From positions 1 to 64,000 of the forward strand of contig RSEH01000236.1 in NCBI GenBank assembly GCA_006503475.1: DNA of 64,000 bases. The letters run 5' to 3'. The position numbers were made by a program, and so were the translations under genes. This document shows positions 10,176 through 19,270 of the stretch, in pieces (position 1 is the first letter of the stretch; each line of letters opens with the position of its first letter). The DNA comes from Stentor roeselii (taxonomy: Eukaryota; Ciliophora; Heterotrichea; Heterotrichida; Stentoridae). A model generated the notes under the pieces. It had not been told where the DNA came from and ran no database searches. It saw only the letters and a list, made by a program, of their open reading frames with translations.

Positions 10176-11633
10176 TTAATTACTATCTCCCCTAATCGCT
10201 TGAAAATGTATCATCCCTTGTCCAACCCTAGCAATTTGATTACTAACAATTTCAACATGTTTTTGACTTCTCAAATCCCACTTATGAATTTCTGAATCTC
10301 TAGAAATAGTAATTAAAATTTTCTGACCAGGGTCAACAAAAGCAGAGAAAATTTTATCATGATGAGCCTTAAGCCAAACCATAGTCCCATTCGCCCAGTC
10401 AAAAATTCCAACTTTTCCAGATTCCAATCCAACCAAGACCCTATCCTCGCCATCAAAGCAAGTACTTCTCACAAACCCATCTAAAAACCTTTCAAAAACC
10501 AAAGCATTCCTCTCCAAGTTCCAAACACCCAAAGACCCATCACCAGCAGTAACAGTTAAAAGTTTTCCAAAAAAGTTAAAAGCAACACAAGTAATAAACC
10601 CTTTCCTTTGAATCCTAAAAGGTTTTTCATTAACAACACCTAAAAACCTCCAAACATTGACACAAAAATCACTAGACCCAGAAGCTAAAAAGTATCCATT
10701 AGGACTTAAAGCTAAAGTCTGTACATAACTTGAATGCGCATTGATATTCACTTCTAACCTTTTACTAAAAAAATTCCAAATTTTAACTGAAAAGTCTCCA
10801 GATCCTGAAACAATAAATTTTTCATCAGGAGTGACAAGAACAGCATTTACCCAAGAGCCATGTCCATTCAAGCAAAACTCTTGTCTTTTAGTAAAAGAAT
10901 TCCAAACACGAATCGTTGTATCTTTCGACCCAGAAACTAAATACATGAAATTCTTACTGCAATCAATGCAGTTCACCCAGTCCAAATGTCCTTCAAACAC
11001 ATGAAAACATTCAAAAGTCTCTAAAGACCAAAGACGGATTGTTTTATCTCCAGAAGCTGAAACTAGAAATTTTTGGTCATTTGAAAGTTTCAAAGAGTTC
11101 ACCCAGTCTAAGTGTCCTGAAAGCTTTTTAATCACTTGGCCTGTGGAAATTGACCAGATAAGGATTGAACAGTCTTTGGAACATGTGAAAATTTTATCGT
11201 TGTCTGATGATAGATGGATTGAAGATACTTTTCCGATGTGGCCTTGAGGGATTAGTCCTTCTTGTGATAAGGATGATTGAAGGGAGTCTAAAGATGTGCT
11301 TGTTAAAAGGTTTGGATGTGATTGTAGGTATAAAGGACTTGTTAAGGAGGTTAATGTTGATTGTAAGGAATTTGTGTCGAAGTCTGAGAGGATGTATGTT
11401 GTTTTTAAGTAGTGGTCTTGCAGCGGTGATGAAGGTGATGAGGCGTTGGTGGCAAGTTGGTCGAGGTATAGCTTTAAAATGTTGGACTCGTGTTTCAAGA
11501 TTTCGTTTTGGATTAAGTCGAAGTGTTTTCCTAGTTCCATGTAGATCTGGCTGAAAATTTTTGATAGTTTTGACTTGGCTTCTTGAAGACTTTCTAGTTG
11601 ATATCGAAGTAAATCACCAACACCTTGATACAT
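10176..11633 (-). CDS. WD40-repeat protein
   Basis: 485 residues from ATG 11633. Residues 1-75 are helical with a likely coiled coil. Residues 76-130 are Ser/Leu-rich and low in complexity. From about residue 130 to the end there are about seven WD40 repeats, several textbook-like, with GH at the start and a Trp-containing end: GHLDWVNSLKLSNDQKFLVS then KTIRLWSL; GHLDWVNCIDCS then TTIRVWNS; GHGSWVNAVL then FSVKIWNF; AHSSYVQTLALSPNG then CVNVW. This should fold as one beta-propeller serving as a protein interaction platform. No catalytic domain is attached and I cannot assign an orthologue. It is the first gene of the more GC-rich central block; base composition on the plus strand changes from C/A-rich (10200-11000) to G/T-rich (11200-11560) inside it. 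Confidence 0.9.
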   Translation of the reverse strand: MYQGVGDLLRYQLESLQEAKSKLSKIFSQIYMELGKHFDLIQNEILKHESNILKLYLDQLATNASSPSSPLQDHYLKTTYILSDFDTNSLQSTLTSLTSPLYLQSHPNLLTSTSLDSLQSSLSQEGLIPQGHIGKVSSIHLSSDNDKIFTCSKDCSILIWSISTGQVIKKLSGHLDWVNSLKLSNDQKFLVSASGDKTIRLWSLETFECFHVFEGHLDWVNCIDCSKNFMYLVSGSKDTTIRVWNSFTKRQEFCLNGHGSWVNAVLVTPDEKFIVSGSGDFSVKIWNFFSKRLEVNINAHSSYVQTLALSPNGYFLASGSSDFCVNVWRFLGVVNEKPFRIQRKGFITCVAFNFFGKLLTVTAGDGSLGVWNLERNALVFERFLDGFVRSTCFDGEDRVLVGLESGKVGIFDWANGTMVWLKAHHDKIFSAFVDPGQKILITISRDSEIHKWDLRSQKHVEIVSNQIARVGQGMIHFQAIRGDSN

Positions 11634-12293
11634 TTATTATGAGCCGATCATATTCAAAGAAGGAAATTATTATTTTGCAATCAATTTGATTTAAGAGATG
11701 TCTGAAAATAGACTGATTATAAAGGAATCTTTTAAAAACTAGCCCTTTATTCCCTGCAAATACCTTAAAATTTAATCTTCTTCATTGAATTTTTTTAAAA
11801 TTTCATAATACTTGAGACTTAAACATTCACCTTATTTAGTTTTTATTCATTTTTCATTTTATTTAGTTTTAGTAAAATTTATGTTACTTATCTATTTATA
11901 AAAGTTTAAGAGTCTTGTTCATTTTTGATGATTCTATTGAATGTTTAAGTATTTCATAATTCTAAGATGATGATATTAATACATGCGAGTGATTTAATTC
12001 AAGTGAAGTTTAAAATCTTTTAATTACCATATAAAGCCTGAAAACTTGATTAACACTATATAAATCTTCAAGAAATCATTTAAAGGTAAAAGATATAAAT
12101 TAAGTGAATTACTTTGAAGATATCTCTCATTAAATAATTTTTAGAAAGCACATTCAATATCTTTAGAATGCTCTGAATTGGGCTTGTCATTATAAAATAT
12201 GCAATATTTAATAAACTCTAGATATCTATCATAATCTTATTCAAATTCAACTTTTTACTTGATATATTTAATCTCAATCTAAAATTATAAACT
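11634..12293. other. AT-rich intergenic spacer
   Basis: Lies between two minus-strand genes. No open frame, repeat or RNA gene is visible. Confidence 0.6.
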
Positions 12294-13031
12294 CTATCTC
12301 TTCGTAATATTTATTGTTCTTTTCTTTCTAACAGTTTCATATTCCGATTTATTCATCCTTTTTCTTGGATTTTTTGTTTCAAAGTTATGTTTCTGATTAT
12401 TAACTTTAATATTCAATGTTTCATCTTCTGTAGAAGGAAATATACTTGAAACAGTTCTCATAACTTCACAAAAGATCATAGCCGGTTGAGGTTCTAAAGG
12501 ATCCTTTTCAGTATCTAAAGATGAACTTTTGTTAAAAATTTCACTTTGAGAGTATTTCGGCTGAATCAAAGCATTATCCGACTGAAAACTTCTGGTAGGT
12601 TTAATATTTGAAAGATTTTTATTGGAATCTCTGAAAATCTGAAAGATTTCTGAGAAGTTTTGAACAATAATAGTCGCTGCATTGAAATTTAGTAGTCCTT
12701 TTATATTATCAAAGCCAGACTTATCAACAATTAAAGTAAGTGAATCGATGATAATCATTGACGATTTTTCACTTGTGTATAAATTCGAGATATGCCTGGT
12801 TAAGCCAGTGAGTTCAGAGACAAGCTTTGCTGATTGATCTAAAATTTCGTTAAGCAGATGATTTGTTTCCTGAATAATTTTGTGTTGAAATTCAGTAATA
12901 TTTTTCAATGCATACCTTATTAAAGATTCGTAATCTTTCTCAGATATTGTCTTCTCCTGAAAGACTGTTTGAGCCAATGTAGACAATGCAGACAATGAAG
13001 ATAATGATATATCAGATGCCTTATTTTCCAT
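12294..13031 (-). CDS. hypothetical protein with a basic C-terminus
   Basis: 245 residues, family not recognised. Residues about 1-150 are mainly helical, with heptad-like spacing that suggests a coiled coil. Residues 150-205 are polar and Ser-rich. The last 25 residues are strongly basic (NPRKRMNKSEYETVRKKR), which could be a nuclear localisation signal or a nucleic-acid contact. There is no signal peptide or transmembrane segment. It is divergent from the LITAF-like gene, sharing a 198-bp upstream region. The uninterrupted frame and clean start support a real gene; the function is unknown. Confidence 0.65.
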   Translation of the reverse strand: MENKASDISLSSLSALSTLAQTVFQEKTISEKDYESLIRYALKNITEFQHKIIQETNHLLNEILDQSAKLVSELTGLTRHISNLYTSEKSSMIIIDSLTLIVDKSGFDNIKGLLNFNAATIIVQNFSEIFQIFRDSNKNLSNIKPTRSFQSDNALIQPKYSQSEIFNKSSSLDTEKDPLEPQPAMIFCEVMRTVSSIFPSTEDETLNIKVNNQKHNFETKNPRKRMNKSEYETVRKKRTINITKR

Positions 13032-13229
13032 AATATAGATTATAAAATCTTAGATCAGATCCGTGACCAAAATAAAAAATTCACATTAAAATCTTTGAAA
13101 TACCTTCAAAAAGAACTTTCTTCAAACAATATTTAAACCTACTTAAAAAAAGTCTCCTAAAACCAAAAAAAACAATAAAATCCTTTCTTTAATAATCCAA
13201 TAAAACAAACTAATTATAACTCGCATAAA

Positions 13230-13736
13230 ATGGACACCTATGAAGAAACCCGGCCATCTTTTCATTTAAATTCTTTCTCTTCAACCGCTTTCAAGTCATC
13301 AGTCGTCGAGCACTTTCTAGAAGATCCTAAAAAGCACTTCAGAAAACATCTAAAATTCCAAACCCCTCTAAAAGACCTGTTGACATCTCGAACAATGTTA
13401 ACACCTAGAACACAAATGTCATCACTTTCAAACACAAACGATAAAGAAATCAATTTAAATGAAAATTTTCGCTTTAAAGACGAAAATTTAGATTCAGGAA
13501 CAGAACTTTTAACTCTTGATGAAGACTGCAAAGATTTCCCTACTTTAAAGTGGTGCGCTTTTTGTAAGAGAGAAGTAATGACAGAGGTTTTTTATAAAAA
13601 CAGCTCAAAAACATTCTGGGCGGCTTTAGGGATCTTTTTAACTGGAGGAGTTTGTGGATGTTTTATGTTGCCTTATGTTACTGGCGCTTGTCAGGATGTT
13701 GCGATGAAATGTTCGAAATGTGGAAGAGAGGTTTGA
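13230..13736 (+). CDS. LITAF-domain (LITAF/PIG7/SIMPLE-like) membrane-associated protein
   Basis: 168 residues. The first 100 are polar and disordered. Residues 106-168 carry a LITAF-type zinc ribbon: a first Cys pair WCAFC, a hydrophobic stretch about residues 127-153 (AALGIFLTGGVCGCFMLPYV), then a second Cys pair MKCSKCG near the C-terminus. In the known family the two CxxC knuckles bind one zinc and the hydrophobic helix inserts in plane into the cytosolic leaflet of endosome or lysosome membranes, so an endosomal peripheral membrane role is inferred. The chain stops right after the second knuckle, as is typical. A gene on the same strand starts 112 bp downstream. Confidence 0.85.
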   Translation: MDTYEETRPSFHLNSFSSTAFKSSVVEHFLEDPKKHFRKHLKFQTPLKDLLTSRTMLTPRTQMSSLSNTNDKEINLNENFRFKDENLDSGTELLTLDEDCKDFPTLKWCAFCKREVMTEVFYKNSSKTFWAALGIFLTGGVCGCFMLPYVTGACQDVAMKCSKCGREV

Positions 13737-13848
13737 AATAGTTAATGTATTTATTGATTTTTTTTAATATTTTTTCAGGTTTTGTTGATTTTTGAAGATT
13801 TTAGGTATTGAATTATTTAACTTTTCATTGTAATTAATTAATTGAAAT

Positions 13849-15591
13849 ATGAATGAATCTCGTGCGAAAAAAAGAACGCTTATCACTAGAGCTAGTTCTC
13901 AGTCTCCTTCTAAGTTCATTTCGAACTCAAAAAAACCTATTGCGCAGATTTCTATTGATACCTTGCTCAAATCGTTTAAGTCATTTGATAAACAAGCTTC
14001 TCCTAATATTTTTCCTTATAAAGTTAAAGAAACTTTCCTTACTTCTACTAAATCTATCAGAACTCCTAGTCGAAGAATACCAAACCTTGAGAAACCGATT
14101 AGATCATTGTCGAAAAAACATTTCAAATTGAATAGAGTTAAAACTGCTGCTACTTTAAGTCATGAGAAAGAAGGGAATGAAGAAGATACTCGGCCTAAAG
14201 GGGCATCGAGGTTTATTTTCCCCAAGTCAGAAAAAGGCGTATTCCAAGTAGAAGAACTTCCATCTCCCCAGCTAGATTTCTACACCGAGCTTTCCGAAAA
14301 CACTCGAGAAAACTACCGAAAACTAAGCAAAAACAGTTTAAACCTCTTCAAAGAAGTCCAATCCAGCATATCACAACTCGAAGCAAAATCCTACAAAAGT
14401 CGATATTTAAACGAGCAGAACCTAAGATCCCTCTTAGAACAATTCGACCTTCCCCAATCCCTTCGAAATTTTTTCCTAATAGACGATCTAGTTCATCACC
14501 TTGATTTTTTCTCAAAGTTTTCCCCAGAAGTAAGACATCGAATTTACAGATCATGTCAACTTGTTCATTTTCTTCCCGGTCAATACATCTTCAAACAAGG
14601 CGACGTTGGTGATTTCGTCTACGTGATCCTCAAAGGGTCAGTTTCAATTGAAAAGACTTTGAAAGACCTCGCGCCTTATGACCTTGTCGTGAACTCGATT
14701 TATGATGGAAAGCATTTTGGTGACTTGAGTCTTCTTTCACATCTTTTAAAACAACCTAACAAGCTCCGTCAAGCATCTTGCATATCTTCAGAAGACTCTT
14801 ATTTCTTCATGGTTCCTAAGGACAGTTACGCTGAGATACTTTTTAGTGTTCAAAAAAAAGAAATCGAAGAAAAAATCGAGTTTTTCGCGAGTGTGAAACT
14901 TTTTCAAGGTTTGCCATTGTCCTCGATTTCTAATATCTCAACGAATGTGACAGTGAAAAAGTACCAATTGGATGATATTGTGTTGAAAGAAGGAGAAATT
15001 CCGAAAGGACTTTACATTATTTTTTCTGGTTATGCTGTTTTGTATACTCAAGGCTTTCGGGTACAGGGAAAAACTTCTGATTATTTCAACGCGACTCGTA
15101 AAAGAAAAGGGAAAAAAGAAAAGGAAAGTATTGTAAGAAGAGCTCTTGTTAATAACCTTGGGCCTCTTACTCCAAGAACCTTGGAACAAATGAAAGGCTT
15201 TGTCAGTCAAAAAGAACTGAAAGGTGAGGCACTTGTCACTCGTGAATGGAAGGAATTCGTAAGTCTACACCCAAAAGAGTACTTCGGAGGCAGGGTGTTG
15301 TTACAGGCTGATGACCAACACCCTAGTTTAGCCTCGAAATTCACTGTAAAGGCAAAAAGTGCAGATTTGCAGGTTTTTTTAATTGATAAATTTCACTTAC
15401 AGCACTTTTCTGATGAAGTCATTCAACAGGTCAAAACTATTCTTTCTAAGTCATTTGAAGTCGATTGCCCACCTGAGGTGAATCCACGGAAACTCGCTTT
15501 GAACTTCAAAGAATGGCTGGATTTTAAAGAAGATCTTTCATTTCAGATCAATCGTGATCGTTTTTTTAATCGACACAAGAATGGCTATTGA
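13849..15591 (+). CDS. protein with two cyclic-nucleotide-binding domains
   Basis: 580 residues. The N-terminal 185 residues are basic, Ser-rich and disordered. The first cyclic-nucleotide-binding domain spans about residues 210-330: FFSKFSPEVRHRIYRSCQ, then PGQYIFKQGDVGDFVYVILKG, and a phosphate-binding cassette with FGDLSLL followed by LRQAS, where the Arg would contact the cyclic phosphate. A second, weaker domain spans about 340-540: LFQGLPLSSIS, KEGEIPKGLYIIFSG, YFGGRVLL. It contains an insertion of about 70 residues and has a poor cassette. No kinase or ion channel is attached. The arrangement resembles CNBD-containing regulatory proteins of cilia and PKA regulatory subunits, but no inhibitor segment is evident. 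Role: cAMP or cGMP sensing, inferred. Confidence 0.85.
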   Translation: MNESRAKKRTLITRASSQSPSKFISNSKKPIAQISIDTLLKSFKSFDKQASPNIFPYKVKETFLTSTKSIRTPSRRIPNLEKPIRSLSKKHFKLNRVKTAATLSHEKEGNEEDTRPKGASRFIFPKSEKGVFQVEELPSPQLDFYTELSENTRENYRKLSKNSLNLFKEVQSSISQLEAKSYKSRYLNEQNLRSLLEQFDLPQSLRNFFLIDDLVHHLDFFSKFSPEVRHRIYRSCQLVHFLPGQYIFKQGDVGDFVYVILKGSVSIEKTLKDLAPYDLVVNSIYDGKHFGDLSLLSHLLKQPNKLRQASCISSEDSYFFMVPKDSYAEILFSVQKKEIEEKIEFFASVKLFQGLPLSSISNISTNVTVKKYQLDDIVLKEGEIPKGLYIIFSGYAVLYTQGFRVQGKTSDYFNATRKRKGKKEKESIVRRALVNNLGPLTPRTLEQMKGFVSQKELKGEALVTREWKEFVSLHPKEYFGGRVLLQADDQHPSLASKFTVKAKSADLQVFLIDKFHLQHFSDEVIQQVKTILSKSFEVDCPPEVNPRKLALNFKEWLDFKEDLSFQINRDRFFNRHKNGY

Positions 15592-15685
15592 AGGATAAAA
15601 TGAAGAATTTTTCTAACTTTAGATGATTTTCGAAGAGAAAAATAATGATTTTTTGAATGATTAAATAATTTCTCTTGAATTTTAA

Positions 15686-17722
15686 ATGATCTATAATCTA
15701 ATGGAAGGGACAGTCCTCGTCTCCACCTCTTTAAACCTCTGGGCAACTGACTTCAAATCAAACGAGCGTAAAATAATAGAGTCAATAGTCCAAGCAAAAC
15801 GTTTTCACAATGCAAAGATTCGTTTAGGGTCATCTTTAGAGATTTCTAGTTTCAGTTGTGAAGATCATTTTTCTGAACCTGACACAGCTTTTCACAGTTG
15901 GCAAGTTTTAGCCTCGATCCTTGAAGTGACTTGCACTCCTCCTTACAATGAAATTTTGTGCATCGTTGGCATGCCTGTCACTTTCAGAGGGTCTATCTTC
16001 AACTCGGCTATTGTCTTGTTCAATGGAAAAATCGTCGCCATTAAGCCGAAGACTGTTCTAAGTAATGATTTGCTGACAAGGGAAAAAAGAGTCTTCACTG
16101 CTTGGAAGGCTCAGTTTCAGGTCTTTCAGTTTGACTTGCCGCATGTTGTTCAGCAGGTCGCTGGGCAGAAAACTTGTCCTATTGGAAATGTTTTGATTCA
16201 GGCTGAAGATGGGTTTTTAATTGGAATTGAAACTCTTGATGAGGTTAAAGATGTTGTTTCGAGTAGTACTTTGATGTATTTGATGGGAGCGCATATTGTT
16301 TGTTGTCTTGGAAGTCATGCTTTTACTTTGAAGGATATGGATGCACTTGATGCCGTTAAGACTATCACTGACAAGTCAGGAGGAGTCTACATGTATTCAA
16401 GTCAAGTAGGCTTCGACGGCAGTCGAAGCTATTTCGAAGGAGGTTCTCTAATCCTAAAAAACGGTTCAATTCTATCCTCATCCAGTTCATTTTCACTAAC
16501 CGAAGTAAACCTTTCCGTATCATCATTAGACCTGACAGAAATAGACACATACCGCGGAAGTCTTCCATCAAGAAACCTTCAATCAGCCCAGACCAAATCA
16601 TTCGAAATCCTAAAAATCAATGACTTTTTCTTAAACAACTTAAAACTGCCTTCTCTAACACGGCCCATAAAACTTCCAGAAAATTCAAAAGGCTCTCTCG
16701 TAGGCCTTGTAAGTAGTTCTTTTCTTTGGGACTATCTGCGAAAGTCAGGGGCTTCAGGGTTTTTTATTGGAATGGAAGAACTTCAAGTGGGAAATTCAAG
16801 TCTTTTAGCGATTTTACATGAAATGAGTCATCGAGTCTTTCAAGCTTTTCAGTCAGCGAAAGGATTTAACAGAAAATGTCTGGAAATGGACTTGGTTAGA
16901 ATTATTGGAAAAGTACCTGAGAGTCCTGAAGAGATTTTAAAAGAAATATCGTATTCTGGAATGTTTTTTAAAGAGACTTTTGAAAAAAAGGAAGATTTTG
17001 CTCGTGGACTTGTGGAAGGATTTGGAGGAAGGTTTGTTGCTGGGGATATTGAATCGATTGTTAAGGCTTTTAAGGAAACTTTTGAAAGTTGTACTGGGTT
17101 TAAAGTGGAGAATGATGAAGCTGTTAGGTCTTTGCATTCAAGGATTTCTATGGTTTTAAGTTATATTTCAGGGCAATTGCTTACGATGGCTTTTGGAAAA
17201 AAAGGGTTCTTGATTGTATTGGGAAGTACTTGTCTTGAAGAGAACCTCTGCGGAACCCACATAAAATACGGTTTATCCAGCGGAGACATAAACCCAATAG
17301 GTTGCATATCAGAAAGAGACCTAAGAAGCTACCTAAAAACCTATTCTCACATTCCGGGAGTCTCCAATCTCTTAAACGAACCAACCCATCCTCTGATAAA
17401 TGAAAACCAATTAACTTTAACCCTCTCAGAAGTCGAGTACCTAAGCCATTTACGAAAAATCAAGAAACTCGGTCCATTCCAAACCTTTCTCTCCTGTTAC
17501 AACCACTGGGGCGACGCTTTAAAAACAAGTGAAAAAGTAAAGCTTTTCTTCATAACCTACAGTAAAAACCGTCACAAGTCGACAGTCCTTACACCCCTTC
17601 TTCAATTCGACGCTTCAGGCTGCGACGACAACCGATACGACCTTCGTCAATTCCTCTACAATCAAAGTTGGACCAGTCAATTCCTGGAAATAGACTCTTT
17701 TTTATTATCTCTCAATAATTAG
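15686..17722 (+). CDS. glutamine-dependent NAD+ synthetase homologue, both active sites lost (probable pseudoenzyme)
   Basis: 678 residues from 15686; the second Met (15701, MEGTVLVSTSLNLWA) fits the start of family members better. The protein aligns along its whole length with eukaryotic NADSYN1/QNS1: nitrilase-type glutaminase domain (about 1-300) and NAD synthetase domain (about 330-678). Conserved parts include HSWQVLA, SSGDINPIG, YSKNRHKSTVLTP and DLRQFLYNQSW. Catalytic parts are missing. The glutaminase Glu (family PELE) is SSLE at about residue 50, and the nucleophile Cys (family GSEICEEL) is replaced in GIETLDEV at about 181-188; only the Lys (KPK, about 122) remains. The ATP pyrophosphatase loop SGGVDS is replaced by EELQVGNS at about 364-371. 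It should therefore not make NAD+ and may be regulatory. The gene is otherwise intact. Its stop overlaps that of the convergent kinase gene. Confidence 0.9.
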   Translation: MIYNLMEGTVLVSTSLNLWATDFKSNERKIIESIVQAKRFHNAKIRLGSSLEISSFSCEDHFSEPDTAFHSWQVLASILEVTCTPPYNEILCIVGMPVTFRGSIFNSAIVLFNGKIVAIKPKTVLSNDLLTREKRVFTAWKAQFQVFQFDLPHVVQQVAGQKTCPIGNVLIQAEDGFLIGIETLDEVKDVVSSSTLMYLMGAHIVCCLGSHAFTLKDMDALDAVKTITDKSGGVYMYSSQVGFDGSRSYFEGGSLILKNGSILSSSSSFSLTEVNLSVSSLDLTEIDTYRGSLPSRNLQSAQTKSFEILKINDFFLNNLKLPSLTRPIKLPENSKGSLVGLVSSSFLWDYLRKSGASGFFIGMEELQVGNSSLLAILHEMSHRVFQAFQSAKGFNRKCLEMDLVRIIGKVPESPEEILKEISYSGMFFKETFEKKEDFARGLVEGFGGRFVAGDIESIVKAFKETFESCTGFKVENDEAVRSLHSRISMVLSYISGQLLTMAFGKKGFLIVLGSTCLEENLCGTHIKYGLSSGDINPIGCISERDLRSYLKTYSHIPGVSNLLNEPTHPLINENQLTLTLSEVEYLSHLRKIKKLGPFQTFLSCYNHWGDALKTSEKVKLFFITYSKNRHKSTVLTPLLQFDASGCDDNRYDLRQFLYNQSWTSQFLEIDSFLLSLNN

Positions 17723-19227
17723 CGCCTAATTTTAAAGTCTTTTGAAAGTTTCTTTATCAAAGTGCCTCTGGAACTTACTGAATCATTTTCTTCTTCAAAG
17801 CATTTTAAAAGTCTTTGAAAACCTTCAAAGTCAAGACAATTTTCATCGTCGAGTTTAACTTCGGCTATAAGTTCTTTGAACTCGTCTTCATCGATTTGGC
17901 ATCCAACATTAGTCAAAGCACTTCTCAGGTCTCTTATATGAACTTTACCCTGCCCAGTAGAGTCAAACATTTGAAAAGTCTCCCAAACGGCTTCCGCTTC
18001 AAGTAAAGCCTTTCGGTTGAGGGTCGCAAGTAAAAAATCTGAAAATTTTATCTTCCCTTCACCGATATAAGAACAGTTTTTAACTACTTGGTCAATTTCT
18101 TCTGAGGCTAAATGAAAGCCGTTGGCTTTCATCGCTTTTTTTAAAGAAGAAGCTGTGATAAAGCCGTCATTTTCACTGTCGATTTCTTGAAAAGCTATGC
18201 GAAGACTGCTGATTTGGGAAGATGATAAATGTTTTATCACGATTTTTAATGATTCTTGCATTAAAACACTCTTTGCTTTGAACTTTGATAAGGATTTGAA
18301 GACTGTTGAGGGAATTTCGTGTGTTTGGGTGTTGTTCAGGAACCATGGGTGGCTTAAAGCGGATTTTATGGAAATTCTTTTGAAAACTTGAACTGTTAGC
18401 ATCTTTTGAAGAAGGTCTTTCGCTGATGGGGATATTTGGGAAAGGCTTTCGAGGTTTAAGGATTTGTATCCCCTGGAAGCTTTTTGGTAGACTGACTCGA
18501 TGGAACTGCCTTTAAATGGCTGTTTACCGGTTAGTAGGAAATAAAGGAAAACACCTAAGGACCAGATGTCGCAGGATTTTGTGTAACTGCCTTTTAGTAC
18601 CTCCGGGGCAAGGTAATAAGGAGTTCCTGCGAGGGACTTTAGCCTTGATAGGTTTTCAGATTTTATTGACATCCCAAAGTCACATATTTTAATAATAGAA
18701 GATTCCCGACTTTCATACAAAAAATTTTCCGCTTTAAGATCTCGATGCACAACATTTTGACTATGCAAATAATTAACAGCACAAAGCAGCTGTTTTAAAA
18801 TCCCAGATGCTTCTTTCTCACTATAACTTCCTCTATCAACAAGTCTTTCACAAACATCACCTCCAGTGCAAAGTTCCATGACCATATGCAAATAAATTCT
18901 ATCTTCAAACGTTTCAAAAAGTCTGACAATATTAGGATGGTCAGCAAACATCATAATTTCAATTTCACGTTTCATAATAATCTGCTGTCTATAAAAATCC
19001 TGCTTCACAATAGACTTCACGGCGTATTTCTGCCCATTATCCTGCTTCTTCCGAATGGCTTCTCGAACAGTACCGAACTGACCATGTCCGATAACACGAA
19101 TAAAGTGAAAAGCTTCATGAATACCTGAATTTTCCTTACTATTTAACTTGACTGTTCCAGAAATCGTCGAAACTCCAATCAAATCACAGACTTTAGGCTT
19201 AATTTGCTTTTTAAGGCAGTTTCCCAT
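17719..19227 (-). CDS. calcium-dependent protein kinase (CDPK)
   Basis: 502 residues. It starts MGNCLKKQ, a good N-myristoylation site with an adjacent Cys for palmitoylation, so membrane attachment is likely. The kinase domain is at about 40-305: Gly loop GHGQFGTVRE, Lys in YAVKSIV, catalytic loop HRDLKAENF (Ala where Pro is usual), DFGMS, GTPYYLAPE, and SCDIWSLGVFLYFLLTG. It is followed by the junction helix and four EF-hands (about 340-490). Hands 1 (DSENDGFITASSL) and 3 (DSTGQGKVHIRDL) look able to bind calcium; hands 2 and 4 are degenerate. The reaction is Ca2+-activated Ser/Thr phosphorylation. CDPKs are expanded in ciliates. The gene is convergent with the NAD synthetase homologue (stop codons overlap by 4 bp) and divergent from the lipase gene across 43 bp. 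Confidence 0.95.
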   Translation of the reverse strand: MGNCLKKQIKPKVCDLIGVSTISGTVKLNSKENSGIHEAFHFIRVIGHGQFGTVREAIRKKQDNGQKYAVKSIVKQDFYRQQIIMKREIEIMMFADHPNIVRLFETFEDRIYLHMVMELCTGGDVCERLVDRGSYSEKEASGILKQLLCAVNYLHSQNVVHRDLKAENFLYESRESSIIKICDFGMSIKSENLSRLKSLAGTPYYLAPEVLKGSYTKSCDIWSLGVFLYFLLTGKQPFKGSSIESVYQKASRGYKSLNLESLSQISPSAKDLLQKMLTVQVFKRISIKSALSHPWFLNNTQTHEIPSTVFKSLSKFKAKSVLMQESLKIVIKHLSSSQISSLRIAFQEIDSENDGFITASSLKKAMKANGFHLASEEIDQVVKNCSYIGEGKIKFSDFLLATLNRKALLEAEAVWETFQMFDSTGQGKVHIRDLRSALTNVGCQIDEDEFKELIAEVKLDDENCLDFEGFQRLLKCFEEENDSVSSRGTLIKKLSKDFKIRR

Positions 19228-19270
19228 TCAAATATCAATAATAGCTCGAATAAAGTAATTTAATAGAAAA
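19228..19270. promoter_or_regulatory. 43-bp divergent promoter region between CDPK and lipase genes
   Basis: The two start codons face away from each other with only 43 bp between them. This DNA must hold both 5' leaders and transcription starts unless transcripts begin inside the opposite gene. It is AT-rich; I see no defined element in it. Confidence 0.6.

Noticed and set aside
11207-11554. 115-codon plus-strand frame opposite the WD40 gene
   Set aside because: It is an antisense shadow: the composition follows the G/T-rich opposite strand and the WD40 frame is unmistakable.
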